From the NCBI GenBank assembly GCA_020847775.1, contig JADLBI010000331.1, forward strand, positions 1 to 7,273: DNA of 7,273 bases. The letters are read 5' to 3'. Both the position numbers and the translations under genes were made by a program. This DNA comes from Opitutaceae bacterium (GTDB lineage Bacteria; Verrucomicrobiota; Verrucomicrobiia; Opitutales; Opitutaceae). Under the pieces are notes generated by a model. It saw nothing but the letters and a program-made list of their open reading frames with translations. It was not told the origin of the DNA and made no database searches. Within the stretch, counting starts at the first letter, position 1; each line of letters begins with the position of its first letter. Positions 1-5,778 of the stretch are shown piece after piece.

Positions 1-341
1 CAATTGCGCGAGATCGGGCGACCGTTCTCGTCCACCTCGATTTCAACCGGCACCTGGATCGTGCGGCCATCCGAAGTGGTTTCAGTGCGCCAAGAACGCA
101 CCACGCGACGCTCATTGGTGTAGGTGGACTTGATGGCGTTTGACGCGCCCTCAGCCGCGCCGGTGGCGACGGCCGCCACATTGCTGCCCACCGCGCCGAC
201 CACGGTGCCCACGGCGTTACCGACGGCCGCGCCGGGCTGGCGCTGATTGTGCACGCTCGATTCCGGCGTGGTGTTGCAGCCCCCGGCAAGAAGAGCGAGG
301 CCGACGGCAAGCGGTGCGAGGATGGAGACGGAATTTTTCAT
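1..341 (-). CDS. Glycine-zipper lipoprotein, 3' end cut by window edge
   Basis: Only the first 113 codons are inside the window; the gene continues past base 1. It starts at ATG 341-339 with MKNSVSILAPLAVGLALLAG and then G-C, a short lipoprotein signal peptide: K2, hydrophobic core about residues 5-19, candidate lipidated Cys22. The lipobox A-G-G-C is permissive, because the usual Leu at -3 is Ala. After a short linker, G37, G41, G45 and G49 form an exact GxxxGxxxGxxxG glycine zipper in an Ala/Val/Gly-rich segment (37-66). A polar, charged part with many Thr, Arg and Glu follows. Glycine zippers in small envelope lipoproteins usually mediate membrane association or helix packing. I cannot name a substrate or partner. 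The gene is 61 bases downstream of yhbY on the same strand, so it may be co-transcribed. No convincing ribosome binding site precedes the ATG. Lipoprotein status is fairly secure; function is unknown. Confidence 0.72.
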   Translation of the reverse strand, partial: MKNSVSILAPLAVGLALLAGGCNTTPESSVHNQRQPGAAVGNAVGTVVGAVGSNVAAVATGAAEGASNAIKSTYTNERRVVRSWRTETTSDGRTIQVPVEIEVDENGRPISRN

Positions 342-402
342 AACAAATAGTGAAAAGTGGATATGGCGGAATCAGGCGACGTTCGCAACCGCGTAAAGCG
401 CC

Positions 403-711
403 TCAAGGCAGCTCGATCTGCCGTAGCGCGGGATCGGGTTGCTGCCGGTAGAACAAGGCCGTGTGTCCGACGCGGCCGATCCATACGCAACGCCCCTCGT
501 CGGCGAGCTGCGCGCAAGCCATGTCGCACGCGTCTCGATCGAGCCCGTGCAAGCGCACCTTGACGAGTTCCTGCGCACGCAGGCCGTTTTGCATTTCCGC
601 CATGAAATTCGCGGTCAGCCCGTCCTTGCCGAGGTGTAGCGTGGCGCTGAGCTGCTGGCCCAGCCCGCGCAGGTGGCGCTTCTGCGCGCCGGTCAGGGGG
701 AATTCATACAT
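403..711 (-). CDS. yhbY: YhbY-family (CRS1-YhbY domain) ribosome-associated RNA-binding protein
   Basis: This 102-residue protein is about the usual length for bacterial YhbY (97 in E. coli) and consists of one CRS1-YhbY (CRM) domain. Family features visible are: the N-terminal helix with LTGAQKRHLRGLGQQL (6-21); the GxxG RNA-binding loop as G28-K29-D30-G31, in the context HLGKDGLT; a second helix ending in the conserved ELVKVRLHG (48-56); and the terminal strand IGRVGHTALFYR (78-89). Family members bind pre-50S particles and assist large-subunit assembly in the cytoplasm. ATG 711-709 is preceded by GGAG (bases 724-721) at a 9-base spacing, the best ribosome binding site in the window, which supports this start. 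It lies 69 bases downstream of rsuA on the same strand. Family assignment is secure; the precise role in this organism is inferred. Confidence 0.93.
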   Translation of the reverse strand: MYEFPLTGAQKRHLRGLGQQLSATLHLGKDGLTANFMAEMQNGLRAQELVKVRLHGLDRDACDMACAQLADEGRCVWIGRVGHTALFYRQQPDPALRQIELP

Positions 712-720
712 GTGGCGACG

Positions 721-724
721 CTCC
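721..724 (-). promoter_or_regulatory. Ribosome binding site of yhbY
   Basis: GGAG on the minus strand lies 9 bases before ATG 711-709. It is the only clear Shine-Dalgarno match at a well-placed distance in the window and fixes the yhbY start. Confidence 0.6.
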
Positions 725-776
725 GTGAAATCCCCGTCCCCGCCAAGGTTCTTTTTGAACGCCTCCCGGCTAAGGG

Positions 777-799
777 AGTGTCACGTATTACGTGACACT
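777..799. repeat. Perfect 23-bp palindrome over the rsuA stop codon
   Basis: Arm AGTGTCACGTA (777-787), one central T (788), and TACGTGACACT (789-799) form a perfect 11-bp inverted repeat. As RNA it could fold into a 9-bp stem with a TATTA or TAATA loop. It covers the last codons and the TGA (783-781) of rsuA. A second short inverted repeat, CTCCC (763-767) with GGGAG (774-778), overlaps its left end by two bases. There is no T-run after the stem on the minus strand, so it is not a standard intrinsic terminator. It could be a 3' stabilising or attenuating hairpin between rsuA and yhbY, a protein-binding site, or a copy of a dispersed palindromic element. The palindrome itself is certain; its function is not. 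Confidence 0.8.
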
Positions 800-1503
800 T
801 GGTTTTCGGATTCAGCAAAGGTGGTCAGCGGCAGTTCGCGCCATTGGCCGGGGGCGAGGTCGCCCAGTTCGAGTTCACCGAAGCGGGCGCGGTGCAGCGT
901 CAGCACGGTGCAACCTTGGCTGGCGAACATGCGGCGCACTTGGTGATATTTGCCCTCGGTCAAGGTGAGCTCGGCTTCGCGCGGCGCGAACATGCGCAAC
1001 AGCGCGGGGGCGCAGGGCGCATTTTCGCCGTCGAGCAGCAGCGTGCCGCTGGCGAACAGTCCGGCAAGGTCGCCGGGCGGTTCGCGATCGAGCGTGGCGC
1101 GATAGGTCTTGGGCACCTTGTGCTTCGGCGAGGTCAGCCGGTGCACGAGTTCGCTTTGATCGGTGAGCAGCAGGAGCCCGCTCGTATCCTTGTCGAGGCG
1201 GCCGATGGACGTGACCAGCGGATTGCGCGCGCGCCAGCGCGCGGGCAGGAGCGAATAGACATTCGGCCCTTCGCGTTCGTCGTGAGAACAGACCAGACCG
1301 ATGGGTTTGTGCAGCAACAGCAAGAGTCCCGCGGGATGATCCAGCGGATTGCCGTCCACGAGCACGTCACTGTCGGCAACCTTTTGTCCGGCATCTTTGG
1401 CGATCTGCCCATGCACGGTGACTCGCCCGGCCTTGAGCCAGTCGCGCACCTCGCGGCGCGAGCAGTAGCCCAGGTTGGCAAGCAGTTGATCGAGTCGTCG
1501 CAT
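781..1503 (-). CDS. rsuA: 16S rRNA pseudouridine synthase, RsuA family
   Basis: The 240-residue protein is close to the usual RsuA length (231 in E. coli). It begins with an S4 RNA-binding domain, RRLDQLLANLGYCSRREV (2-19), followed by the catalytic pseudouridine synthase domain. The catalytic motif is GRLDKDTSGLLLLT (101-114), with nucleophile Asp104. HRLTSPKHKVPKTY (121-134) and EGKYHQVRRMFA (183-194) are closer to RsuA than to RluB, RluE or RluF. RsuA converts U516 (E. coli numbering) of 16S rRNA to pseudouridine during 30S assembly. I chose ATG 1503-1501 because it places the S4 domain at residue 2, as in the family. An in-frame TTG at 1524-1522 would add seven residues without added homology. 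The last residues (NQVSRNT) are encoded by the 23-bp palindrome and lie beyond the conserved fold. The gene diverges from the hydrolase at 1587 and probably leads the rsuA-yhbY-lipoprotein unit. Confidence 0.9.
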   Translation of the reverse strand: MRRLDQLLANLGYCSRREVRDWLKAGRVTVHGQIAKDAGQKVADSDVLVDGNPLDHPAGLLLLLHKPIGLVCSHDEREGPNVYSLLPARWRARNPLVTSIGRLDKDTSGLLLLTDQSELVHRLTSPKHKVPKTYRATLDREPPGDLAGLFASGTLLLDGENAPCAPALLRMFAPREAELTLTEGKYHQVRRMFASQGCTVLTLHRARFGELELGDLAPGQWRELPLTTFAESENQVSRNT

Positions 1504-1586
1504 GGTGCGATGCAAATCCACCAAACCGTTGGGCTCACGCTGAAAATGATTTCAGTCGGCGCGAAGTTTCCGTCGTAGTTGCCGCC
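1504..1586. promoter_or_regulatory. Divergent intergenic region, rsuA / hydrolase
   Basis: These 83 bases separate two divergent starts and must hold promoters for one or both unless transcripts enter from outside. The only structure I see is a small dyad, CTGAAA (1540-1545) and TTTCAG (1550-1555) with a 4-base spacer, in the most AT-rich part. I see no good -35/-10 pair on either strand and no strong ribosome binding site before ATG 1587. Confidence 0.4.
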
Positions 1587-2705
1587 ATGCTCATTTTGCT
1601 GGTGTGCGCGGTGGTGGTTCTGGGCCTGTCGTTACTGACGGTGTTGCCGGCGCCCGCGCGCGTGCCGTGGCGACTCGCGGTGCTGGCCGGTGAATACGGG
1701 CACTGGCTGGCGTGCCTGCCGGTGGCGCTGACTTTGGTGGCGTGGTGGATTGGCGGGGTTTTGCCGGTGCCGATCATGGTGCTTTGTCTGGTTGCGCTGG
1801 GGTGTTGCTTGCAACCGCTGATGCAGGCGCGCCGTCTGGCCAAGGCGTTGCCGGAAGCCTTAAGCACGGCCTTCGGGCCGGGTCGGCCGCCGAACCCACC
1901 GTTCGAGATCCGGCGTTTGTTCGCGCGGCACCGCGTGCGACCACGGATCGCGTCGTTTGCATACGCGCCGGGTCTATATCTGGATTTTTACGCGCCGCAG
2001 AAGGCTTCGCGGGACGCAGCTTGTGTGGTGGTGATCCATGGTGGCGGTTGGGATGGCGGGGATCGCGGCGAGGTGGCGCATTTCAACGCGTGGCTGGCGG
2101 ACTCCGGCCATGCCGTGGCGGCGATTGATTACCGGTTGGCCCCGGCTCATCCGTGGCCGGCGCAACGCGACGATGCGCGTCTTGCGCTGGCTTGGTTGAA
2201 GGCTCAGGCGCCGAGACTTGGGTTTGCCGCGGACAGGTTGATCCTGTTTGGGCGTTCGGCTGGCGGGCAAATCGCCTCGGCCGTGGGCTGCGCGGACAAA
2301 GATCCGGCGATCCGTGGCGTCATTTCGTTTTACGCGCCGCACGACATGCCGTTCGCGTGGTCGGTCTCGCGGCCGGACGACGCGTTGAATTCCCTGCAAC
2401 TCATGCGCCAATATCTCGGCGGTCCGCCGAACGAAAGCCGCCGCGCGCTTTATCAGTCGGCCAGCGGCCAGTTGAATGTGGATGCCACGACTCCGCCGAT
2501 GCTGCTTATGCACGGCGCTATTGATACGCTCGTTTGGCGGCGGCATGGCGAACGCATGGCCGCGCGCTTGGCCGAGGCGAGCCGACCGCATGTTTTGATC
2601 GAACTGCCGTGGGCGACCCATGCCTTCGAATACAATCTCAACGGCCCCGGCGGACAGTTGGCGCGTTTTGCTGTGGGCTGGTTTATCGAGGCCGTGACCC
2701 GATGA
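1587..2705 (+). CDS. Membrane-anchored alpha/beta hydrolase (HSL/BD-FAE-like esterase)
   Basis: This 372-residue protein has an N-terminal membrane part and a C-terminal alpha/beta hydrolase. Hydrophobic segments lie at about 3-20, 41-58 and 61-78. The hydrolase carries the oxyanion-hole motif HGGGW (151-155), the region IDYRLAPAHPWPAQRDD (180-196) typical of hormone-sensitive-lipase-like and BD-FAE-type esterases, and the nucleophile elbow GRSAGG (222-227) with Ser224. Asp313 in HGAIDTLV and His345 in WATHAF complete the triad at the expected spacing. It should hydrolyse carboxyl esters; the substrate cannot be read from sequence. Arg25, Arg29 and the cluster R82-R83-K86 suggest, by the positive-inside rule, that the catalytic domain faces the cytoplasm. 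ATG 1587 is followed at once by the first hydrophobic segment. No clear ribosome binding site precedes it. It is divergent from rsuA and 79 bases upstream of the triple-repeat gene. Hydrolase fold and triad are confident; topology is inferred. Confidence 0.88.
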   Translation: MLILLVCAVVVLGLSLLTVLPAPARVPWRLAVLAGEYGHWLACLPVALTLVAWWIGGVLPVPIMVLCLVALGCCLQPLMQARRLAKALPEALSTAFGPGRPPNPPFEIRRLFARHRVRPRIASFAYAPGLYLDFYAPQKASRDAACVVVIHGGGWDGGDRGEVAHFNAWLADSGHAVAAIDYRLAPAHPWPAQRDDARLALAWLKAQAPRLGFAADRLILFGRSAGGQIASAVGCADKDPAIRGVISFYAPHDMPFAWSVSRPDDALNSLQLMRQYLGGPPNESRRALYQSASGQLNVDATTPPMLLMHGAIDTLVWRRHGERMAARLAEASRPHVLIELPWATHAFEYNLNGPGGQLARFAVGWFIEAVTR

Positions 2706-2784
2706 TATTCAGGCCCCGGAGAGAATAAACTCGGCAAGCGGCGCGGCATCTGGGAAGCGTAATGCCTCATACTGCAAACCATCC

Positions 2785-4281
2785 ATGGCTATTTGGGAAT
2801 ACAAGGTCATCACGAGCGGCAAGGGCGGGTTCGCCACGCCGGCGATGATGGAAAAGTTTTTAAACGACCTCGGCAAAGAATCCTGGGAGATCATCGCATT
2901 TCAATCCGCGCCGGAAAATGCCCTCGCTTTCAACGGACTGGCCCGCCGCTCCACCCAACGCGACTGGACGCTGGAGGACGCCGCCGCGACCGCCGCCAAG
3001 GCCGAGGCCGACAAGGTCCGCGCTGAATTTGAGGCCAAGTTCAAGGGGCTCGCGCCGACAGGCGGGGCTGCTTTGGCCGAAGAACCGGCGGCGGCGGACG
3101 ACGGCTACCGCAGCCCAGTCGATACCTCGCGCGATCAGGACCCCGACGCTCCCGACGAAGAGCACGACGAGTGGGAGCAACTCGACGCCGAGGAGGAGCT
3201 GCCGACGTTTTTTGACGCCATCAAACCGCACCTCCGCCGCAATCAGCGCGGGGCCGGCCAGTCCGTCGGGGTGGACTACCTCGCGAAAAAGTGGGGCTTT
3301 GATGAGGCCGACATCGCGGGCGCACTCAAGGAGTGCGGCTTCGTCATCCCGGACGACGAGAACGCCGCGCCGCACTACCTCGAATACGACGGCGATCTGT
3401 TTTGGGTGAATATCAATCGCCGCGGCGAGGTGTGGATCAACACGAAGGAAAAGCCGCAGCCGAAATTCCGTGTCGTGCCCGGTGCGCCGGTCGCGGTGGA
3501 GGAATCCGAAAAACAAGACGACGGCCAAGCATCCGCGCGGCAACGTGAGGAAAAACCCGCCGAGCCGAAACCGCAGCCCGCGTCCAAGGGCGAGCCTGTC
3601 AAGCTGCCCGAGGGGCCCGCGTTGCTCGATCTCATCCGCCCCAAAATGCGCCGCAATCGCGACGACGCCGGTGGATCGGGCAGCACGAGTTTCCTCTCCC
3701 GCGCCTTCCGGTGCAAAGAAGCCGACTTGCTGGCGGCTTTCGCGACCTTGGGTTTGGTCATGCCCGAGGAGGGCAAGGACAAGCCCGCGCCGGTGCAGAT
3801 CGGCGACGAGCAGTGGTGGCTTAACCGCGACCAGCGCGGTGGCGTGTGGATCAACGGCAAGCCGAAGTCCGCCGAAGCGGCCGCGGCGGCCGTATCCAAA
3901 CCCGACGGCACGGCCATCGCCGCCGCGCCTGTGGAAAATTCCGCGCCGCCGGCCGGTGATTCGATTTTGCTCCAGCTGCGCCCCTTGCTGAAGGGCACGC
4001 GCACTGGCGCGTTTGCGGCCGAGGTTGCGCGGCTGGCCGAGGCGCAGGGTTGCCCCGAAGACGGCTTTACCGCCGCCTTGGTGGCGGCAGGTTTGAAGGT
4101 GCCGGAGAAGGCCCGTGAGAAACCCGTCTTCGTCGAGCTAAAGGGGGAAATCTATTGGCTAAACAAAAACGCCAAGGACCAGCTCTGGCTCAACGCCAAG
4201 GCCTCGAAATTTAACAGTGACGATGCGGGTGAATCGAAACCGAAGCGCGCGCGCAGCCGCAAATCCGCGCCCGCGGAGTAA
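2785..4281 (+). CDS. DUF4177-like protein with three repeated ~75-residue domains, function unknown
   Basis: I do not recognise a characterised homologue for this 498-residue protein. The N-terminus has the DUF4177 look: WEYKV (4-8) and LNDLGKESWEIIAF (26-39). An Ala/Glu/Lys-rich, probably helical segment follows (62-87), then an acidic linker (98-138). Three diverged repeats lie at about 140-223, 278-361 and 391-475, joined by Pro/Glu/Lys or Ala-rich, probably disordered linkers. Each repeat has an [IL]-[KR]-P start, a helical middle, a conserved Pro, and a final hairpin of pattern W-[VL]-N-x7-W-[IL]-N-x-K; the two Trp are always ten residues apart. The last 15 residues include a basic KPKRARSRK stretch. 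There is no signal peptide or membrane segment, so it is probably cytoplasmic. The repeats could be degenerate winged-helix modules, and with the basic tail this suggests nucleic-acid or multivalent protein binding, but that is inference. ATG 2785 is chosen because the DUF4177 motif starts at once; no ribosome binding site is evident. Its stop is 3 bases from the asnS stop. Confidence 0.85.
   Translation: MAIWEYKVITSGKGGFATPAMMEKFLNDLGKESWEIIAFQSAPENALAFNGLARRSTQRDWTLEDAAATAAKAEADKVRAEFEAKFKGLAPTGGAALAEEPAAADDGYRSPVDTSRDQDPDAPDEEHDEWEQLDAEEELPTFFDAIKPHLRRNQRGAGQSVGVDYLAKKWGFDEADIAGALKECGFVIPDDENAAPHYLEYDGDLFWVNINRRGEVWINTKEKPQPKFRVVPGAPVAVEESEKQDDGQASARQREEKPAEPKPQPASKGEPVKLPEGPALLDLIRPKMRRNRDDAGGSGSTSFLSRAFRCKEADLLAAFATLGLVMPEEGKDKPAPVQIGDEQWWLNRDQRGGVWINGKPKSAEAAAAAVSKPDGTAIAAAPVENSAPPAGDSILLQLRPLLKGTRTGAFAAEVARLAEAQGCPEDGFTAALVAAGLKVPEKAREKPVFVELKGEIYWLNKNAKDQLWLNAKASKFNSDDAGESKPKRARSRKSAPAE
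3202..3453 (+). repeat. Protein repeat copy 1 (residues 140-223)
   Basis: First copy of the repeated domain. Landmarks are Pro148, Pro189, Trp207 and Trp217 and the end WINTKEK. By hand, residues 146-223 align without gaps to 284-361 of copy 2, with 27 of 78 identities. Confidence 0.75.
3616..3867 (+). repeat. Protein repeat copy 2 (residues 278-361)
   Basis: Second copy. Landmarks are Pro286, Pro327, Trp345 and Trp355 and the end WINGKPK. The DNA keeps a 12-base exact match, GTGTGGATCAAC, to copy 1, which fits an internal duplication. Confidence 0.75.
3958..4209 (+). repeat. Protein repeat copy 3 (residues 392-475)
   Basis: Third and most diverged copy. Pro400, Pro440, Trp458 and Trp468 keep the spacing of the other copies, with one residue fewer in the helical part. 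It lacks the RRN and RG residues shared by copies 1 and 2 but keeps W-L-N and W-L-N-x-K. Confidence 0.65.
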
Positions 4282-4284
4282 TTT

Positions 4285-5682
4285 TCAAAACTCCGCCGCG
4301 CCGGGGGTGCGGGCGAAGGGAATCACATCGCGGATGTTGGCCACGCCGGTGGCGAACATGAGCATGCGCTCGAAGCCGAGGCCGAAGCCGGCGTGCGGCA
4401 CGCTGCCGTAGCGGCGCAGGTCGAGATACCACCAGTAGGCTTTCTCGTCCAAATGGTGTCGCGCCATGCTCTCGCGGAGCACGTCGAGCCGCTCCTCGCG
4501 CTGACTGCCACCGATGATCTCGCCGATGCCGGGCACGAGCAGATCCATTGCCGCCACGGTTTCGCGGCCCTGTGCGTCAGGCGCGTTGACGCGCATATAG
4601 AACGCCTTGAGCGCGCGCGGATAGTTGTAAACGGTGACCGGGCACTTGAAGTGTTCCTCGGTGAGGTAGCGTTCGTGCTCGGCCTGCAAGTTGTCGCCCC
4701 ACGACACGGGATGCTCCCACGTCTTGCCGGACTGGGCGATAATCTCGACCGCCTCGGTGTAACTGCAACGCACGAACGGCTTCTCCAGCACGAAATCGAG
4801 GCGTGCGGCGAGATCCTTGTCCACGAACTTGCCGAAGAATTCCAAGTCCTCGGCGCAGTGCGTCTTCACGTCGCGCAGCAGGTGTTTCACGAATTCCTCG
4901 GCGAGATCCATGTCGCCGGTCAGATCGCAGAACGCGACCTCGGGCTCGATCATCCAGAATTCCGCGGCGTGGCGCGAGGTGTTGGAGTTTTCCGCGCGAA
5001 AGGTGGGGCCAAAGGTGTACACATTGCTCAGTGCGCAGGCGAAGATTTCGGCCTCGAGCTGCCCGGAGACCGTGAGAAACGTTTTCTTGCCGAAGAAATC
5101 CTTGGTCGCATCCACGTGCTTGTCGGCGCCGCGCGGCGGGTTTTCCAAGTCGAGCGTGGTCACGCGAAACATCTCGCCCGCGCCCTCGGCGTCGCTGGCG
5201 GTGATGATCGGCGGGTGCACGTAGTGAAAGCCGCGCTCTTGGAAAAACTGGTGCACGGCGTAGGCGAGGCGGCTGCGCACGCGGAAGACCGCGCCGAAAA
5301 GATTGGAGCGAGGGCGCAGGTGCGCGATCTCGCGCAGAAACTCGAGCGAGTGTCCTTTCTTTTGCAGCGGGTAAGTGCCGTCGGCTTCGCCGATGACTTT
5401 GAAGCTGGTCGCGACGACTTCCCATTGTTGGCCGGCACCTTTTGATGCGACGAGTTTGCCGGTGACTTCGATCGCGGCTCCCGTGTGGGCGTGAGCGACG
5501 GCGGGATAATCAGCGAGTGAGGCATCGACGACGATTTGCAGGCCCTTGAGGCAGGAGCCGTCGTTGAGCTCGACGAAGGAGAAGGCCTTGGCGTCGCGCC
5601 GTGTGCGCACCCAGCCTTGGAGAAAAATGGTGTCGGTCGGGGCGGTGGCGTGGAGGGCGTCTTTGACGAGAGTGCGTTGCAT
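4285..5682 (-). CDS. asnS: Asparaginyl-tRNA synthetase
   Basis: The 465-residue protein matches the E. coli AsnRS length (466). It charges tRNA-Asn with asparagine in the cytoplasm using ATP. An OB-fold anticodon-binding domain comes first (about 17-100), with IFLQGWVRTRRDAKAFSFVE at 19-38. The class IIb catalytic core follows: motif 1 around 150-172 (FHYVHPPIITASDAEGAGEMF), motif 2 at 228-248 with Arg229 and the AsnRS-type ENSNTSRHAAEFWMIEPE, and motif 3 GFGLGFER at 432-439 with Arg439. NTSRHAAEFWMIEPE and SGQLEAEIFACAL separate it from AspRS. I chose ATG 5682-5680 because it gives the family N-terminus; the frame stays open upstream to 5874 but that extension has no homology and overlaps the sigma factor. 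A hairpin-forming inverted repeat lies in its leader. It is divergent from the sigma factor gene and convergent with the triple-repeat gene. All motifs are intact. Confidence 0.97.
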   Translation of the reverse strand: MQRTLVKDALHATAPTDTIFLQGWVRTRRDAKAFSFVELNDGSCLKGLQIVVDASLADYPAVAHAHTGAAIEVTGKLVASKGAGQQWEVVATSFKVIGEADGTYPLQKKGHSLEFLREIAHLRPRSNLFGAVFRVRSRLAYAVHQFFQERGFHYVHPPIITASDAEGAGEMFRVTTLDLENPPRGADKHVDATKDFFGKKTFLTVSGQLEAEIFACALSNVYTFGPTFRAENSNTSRHAAEFWMIEPEVAFCDLTGDMDLAEEFVKHLLRDVKTHCAEDLEFFGKFVDKDLAARLDFVLEKPFVRCSYTEAVEIIAQSGKTWEHPVSWGDNLQAEHERYLTEEHFKCPVTVYNYPRALKAFYMRVNAPDAQGRETVAAMDLLVPGIGEIIGGSQREERLDVLRESMARHHLDEKAYWWYLDLRRYGSVPHAGFGLGFERMLMFATGVANIRDVIPFARTPGAAEF

Positions 5683-5778
5683 GGTTTTTGCCCGGCAACG
5701 AAGCGTTTGCGCCGCCGGGTGGCAAATCAGGAAACGCGGCTTGCATGAGGCGTCGTCCGGGCGTCGAATGGCGGCGTT
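5683..5778. promoter_or_regulatory. Divergent intergenic region, asnS / ECF sigma factor
   Basis: These 96 bases lie between two divergent starts and should contain promoters for both. Apart from the inverted repeat at 5691-5719 I see no convincing -35/-10 pair. I cannot identify an ECF-type (autoregulatory) promoter by eye. Confidence 0.35.
5691..5719 (-). promoter_or_regulatory. Hairpin-forming inverted repeat in the asnS leader
   Basis: CCCGGC (5691-5696) and GCCGGG (5714-5719) form a 6-bp GC-only inverted repeat. GCAACG (5695-5700) and CGTTTGC (5704-5710) could extend pairing inside it with one bulge. On the minus strand the structure would end 8 bases before the asnS ATG and so cover the usual ribosome-binding position. 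It could tune asnS translation, or be a chance product of GC-rich sequence. It shows no T-box specifier/antiterminator features. Confidence 0.35.

Noticed and set aside
342..402. Sigma-70-like promoter (TTGCGA, 17 bases, CATATC) upstream of the lipoprotein gene on the minus strand
   Set aside because: The match is weak at both hexamers and could easily be chance.
777..799. Intrinsic terminator of rsuA
   Set aside because: The stem is good but no run of T follows it on the minus strand, so I list it as a palindrome rather than a terminator.
461..946. A 161-codon plus-strand open frame across the yhbY/rsuA junction
   Set aside because: It is antisense to two recognised genes, rich in Ser/Arg/Pro and without a domain.
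1223..1243. Run of alternating GC inside rsuA that could look like a palindrome or Z-DNA tract
   Set aside because: It is explained by coding for Ala/Arg codons in GC-rich DNA within the conserved protein.
1504..1524. TTG start of rsuA at 1524
   Set aside because: ATG 1503-1501 gives the standard N-terminus just before the S4 domain; the seven extra residues add nothing.
799..1578. A 259-codon open frame on the plus strand opposite rsuA
   Set aside because: It lies almost entirely antisense to a well-supported gene, shows no domain and has the composition expected from the opposite strand of GC-rich coding DNA.
1974..2621. A 215-codon minus-strand open frame opposite the hydrolase gene
   Set aside because: It is Arg/His/Pro-rich with no recognisable motif, a shadow of the hydrolase coding strand.
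2706..2784. Inverted repeat GGCAT/ATGCC (2745-2749, 2762-2766) as a regulatory hairpin
   Set aside because: Five-base arms with a 12-base loop are expected by chance; no other support.
2860..3543. A 227-codon minus-strand open frame opposite the triple-repeat gene
   Set aside because: The sense frame shows three aligned repeats, which is strong evidence that it is the coding frame. The antisense frame shows nothing.
4393..5445. A 350-codon open frame on the plus strand opposite asnS
   Set aside because: It is fully antisense to asnS, whose class II motifs are intact. Its length reflects few stop codons in GC-rich DNA.
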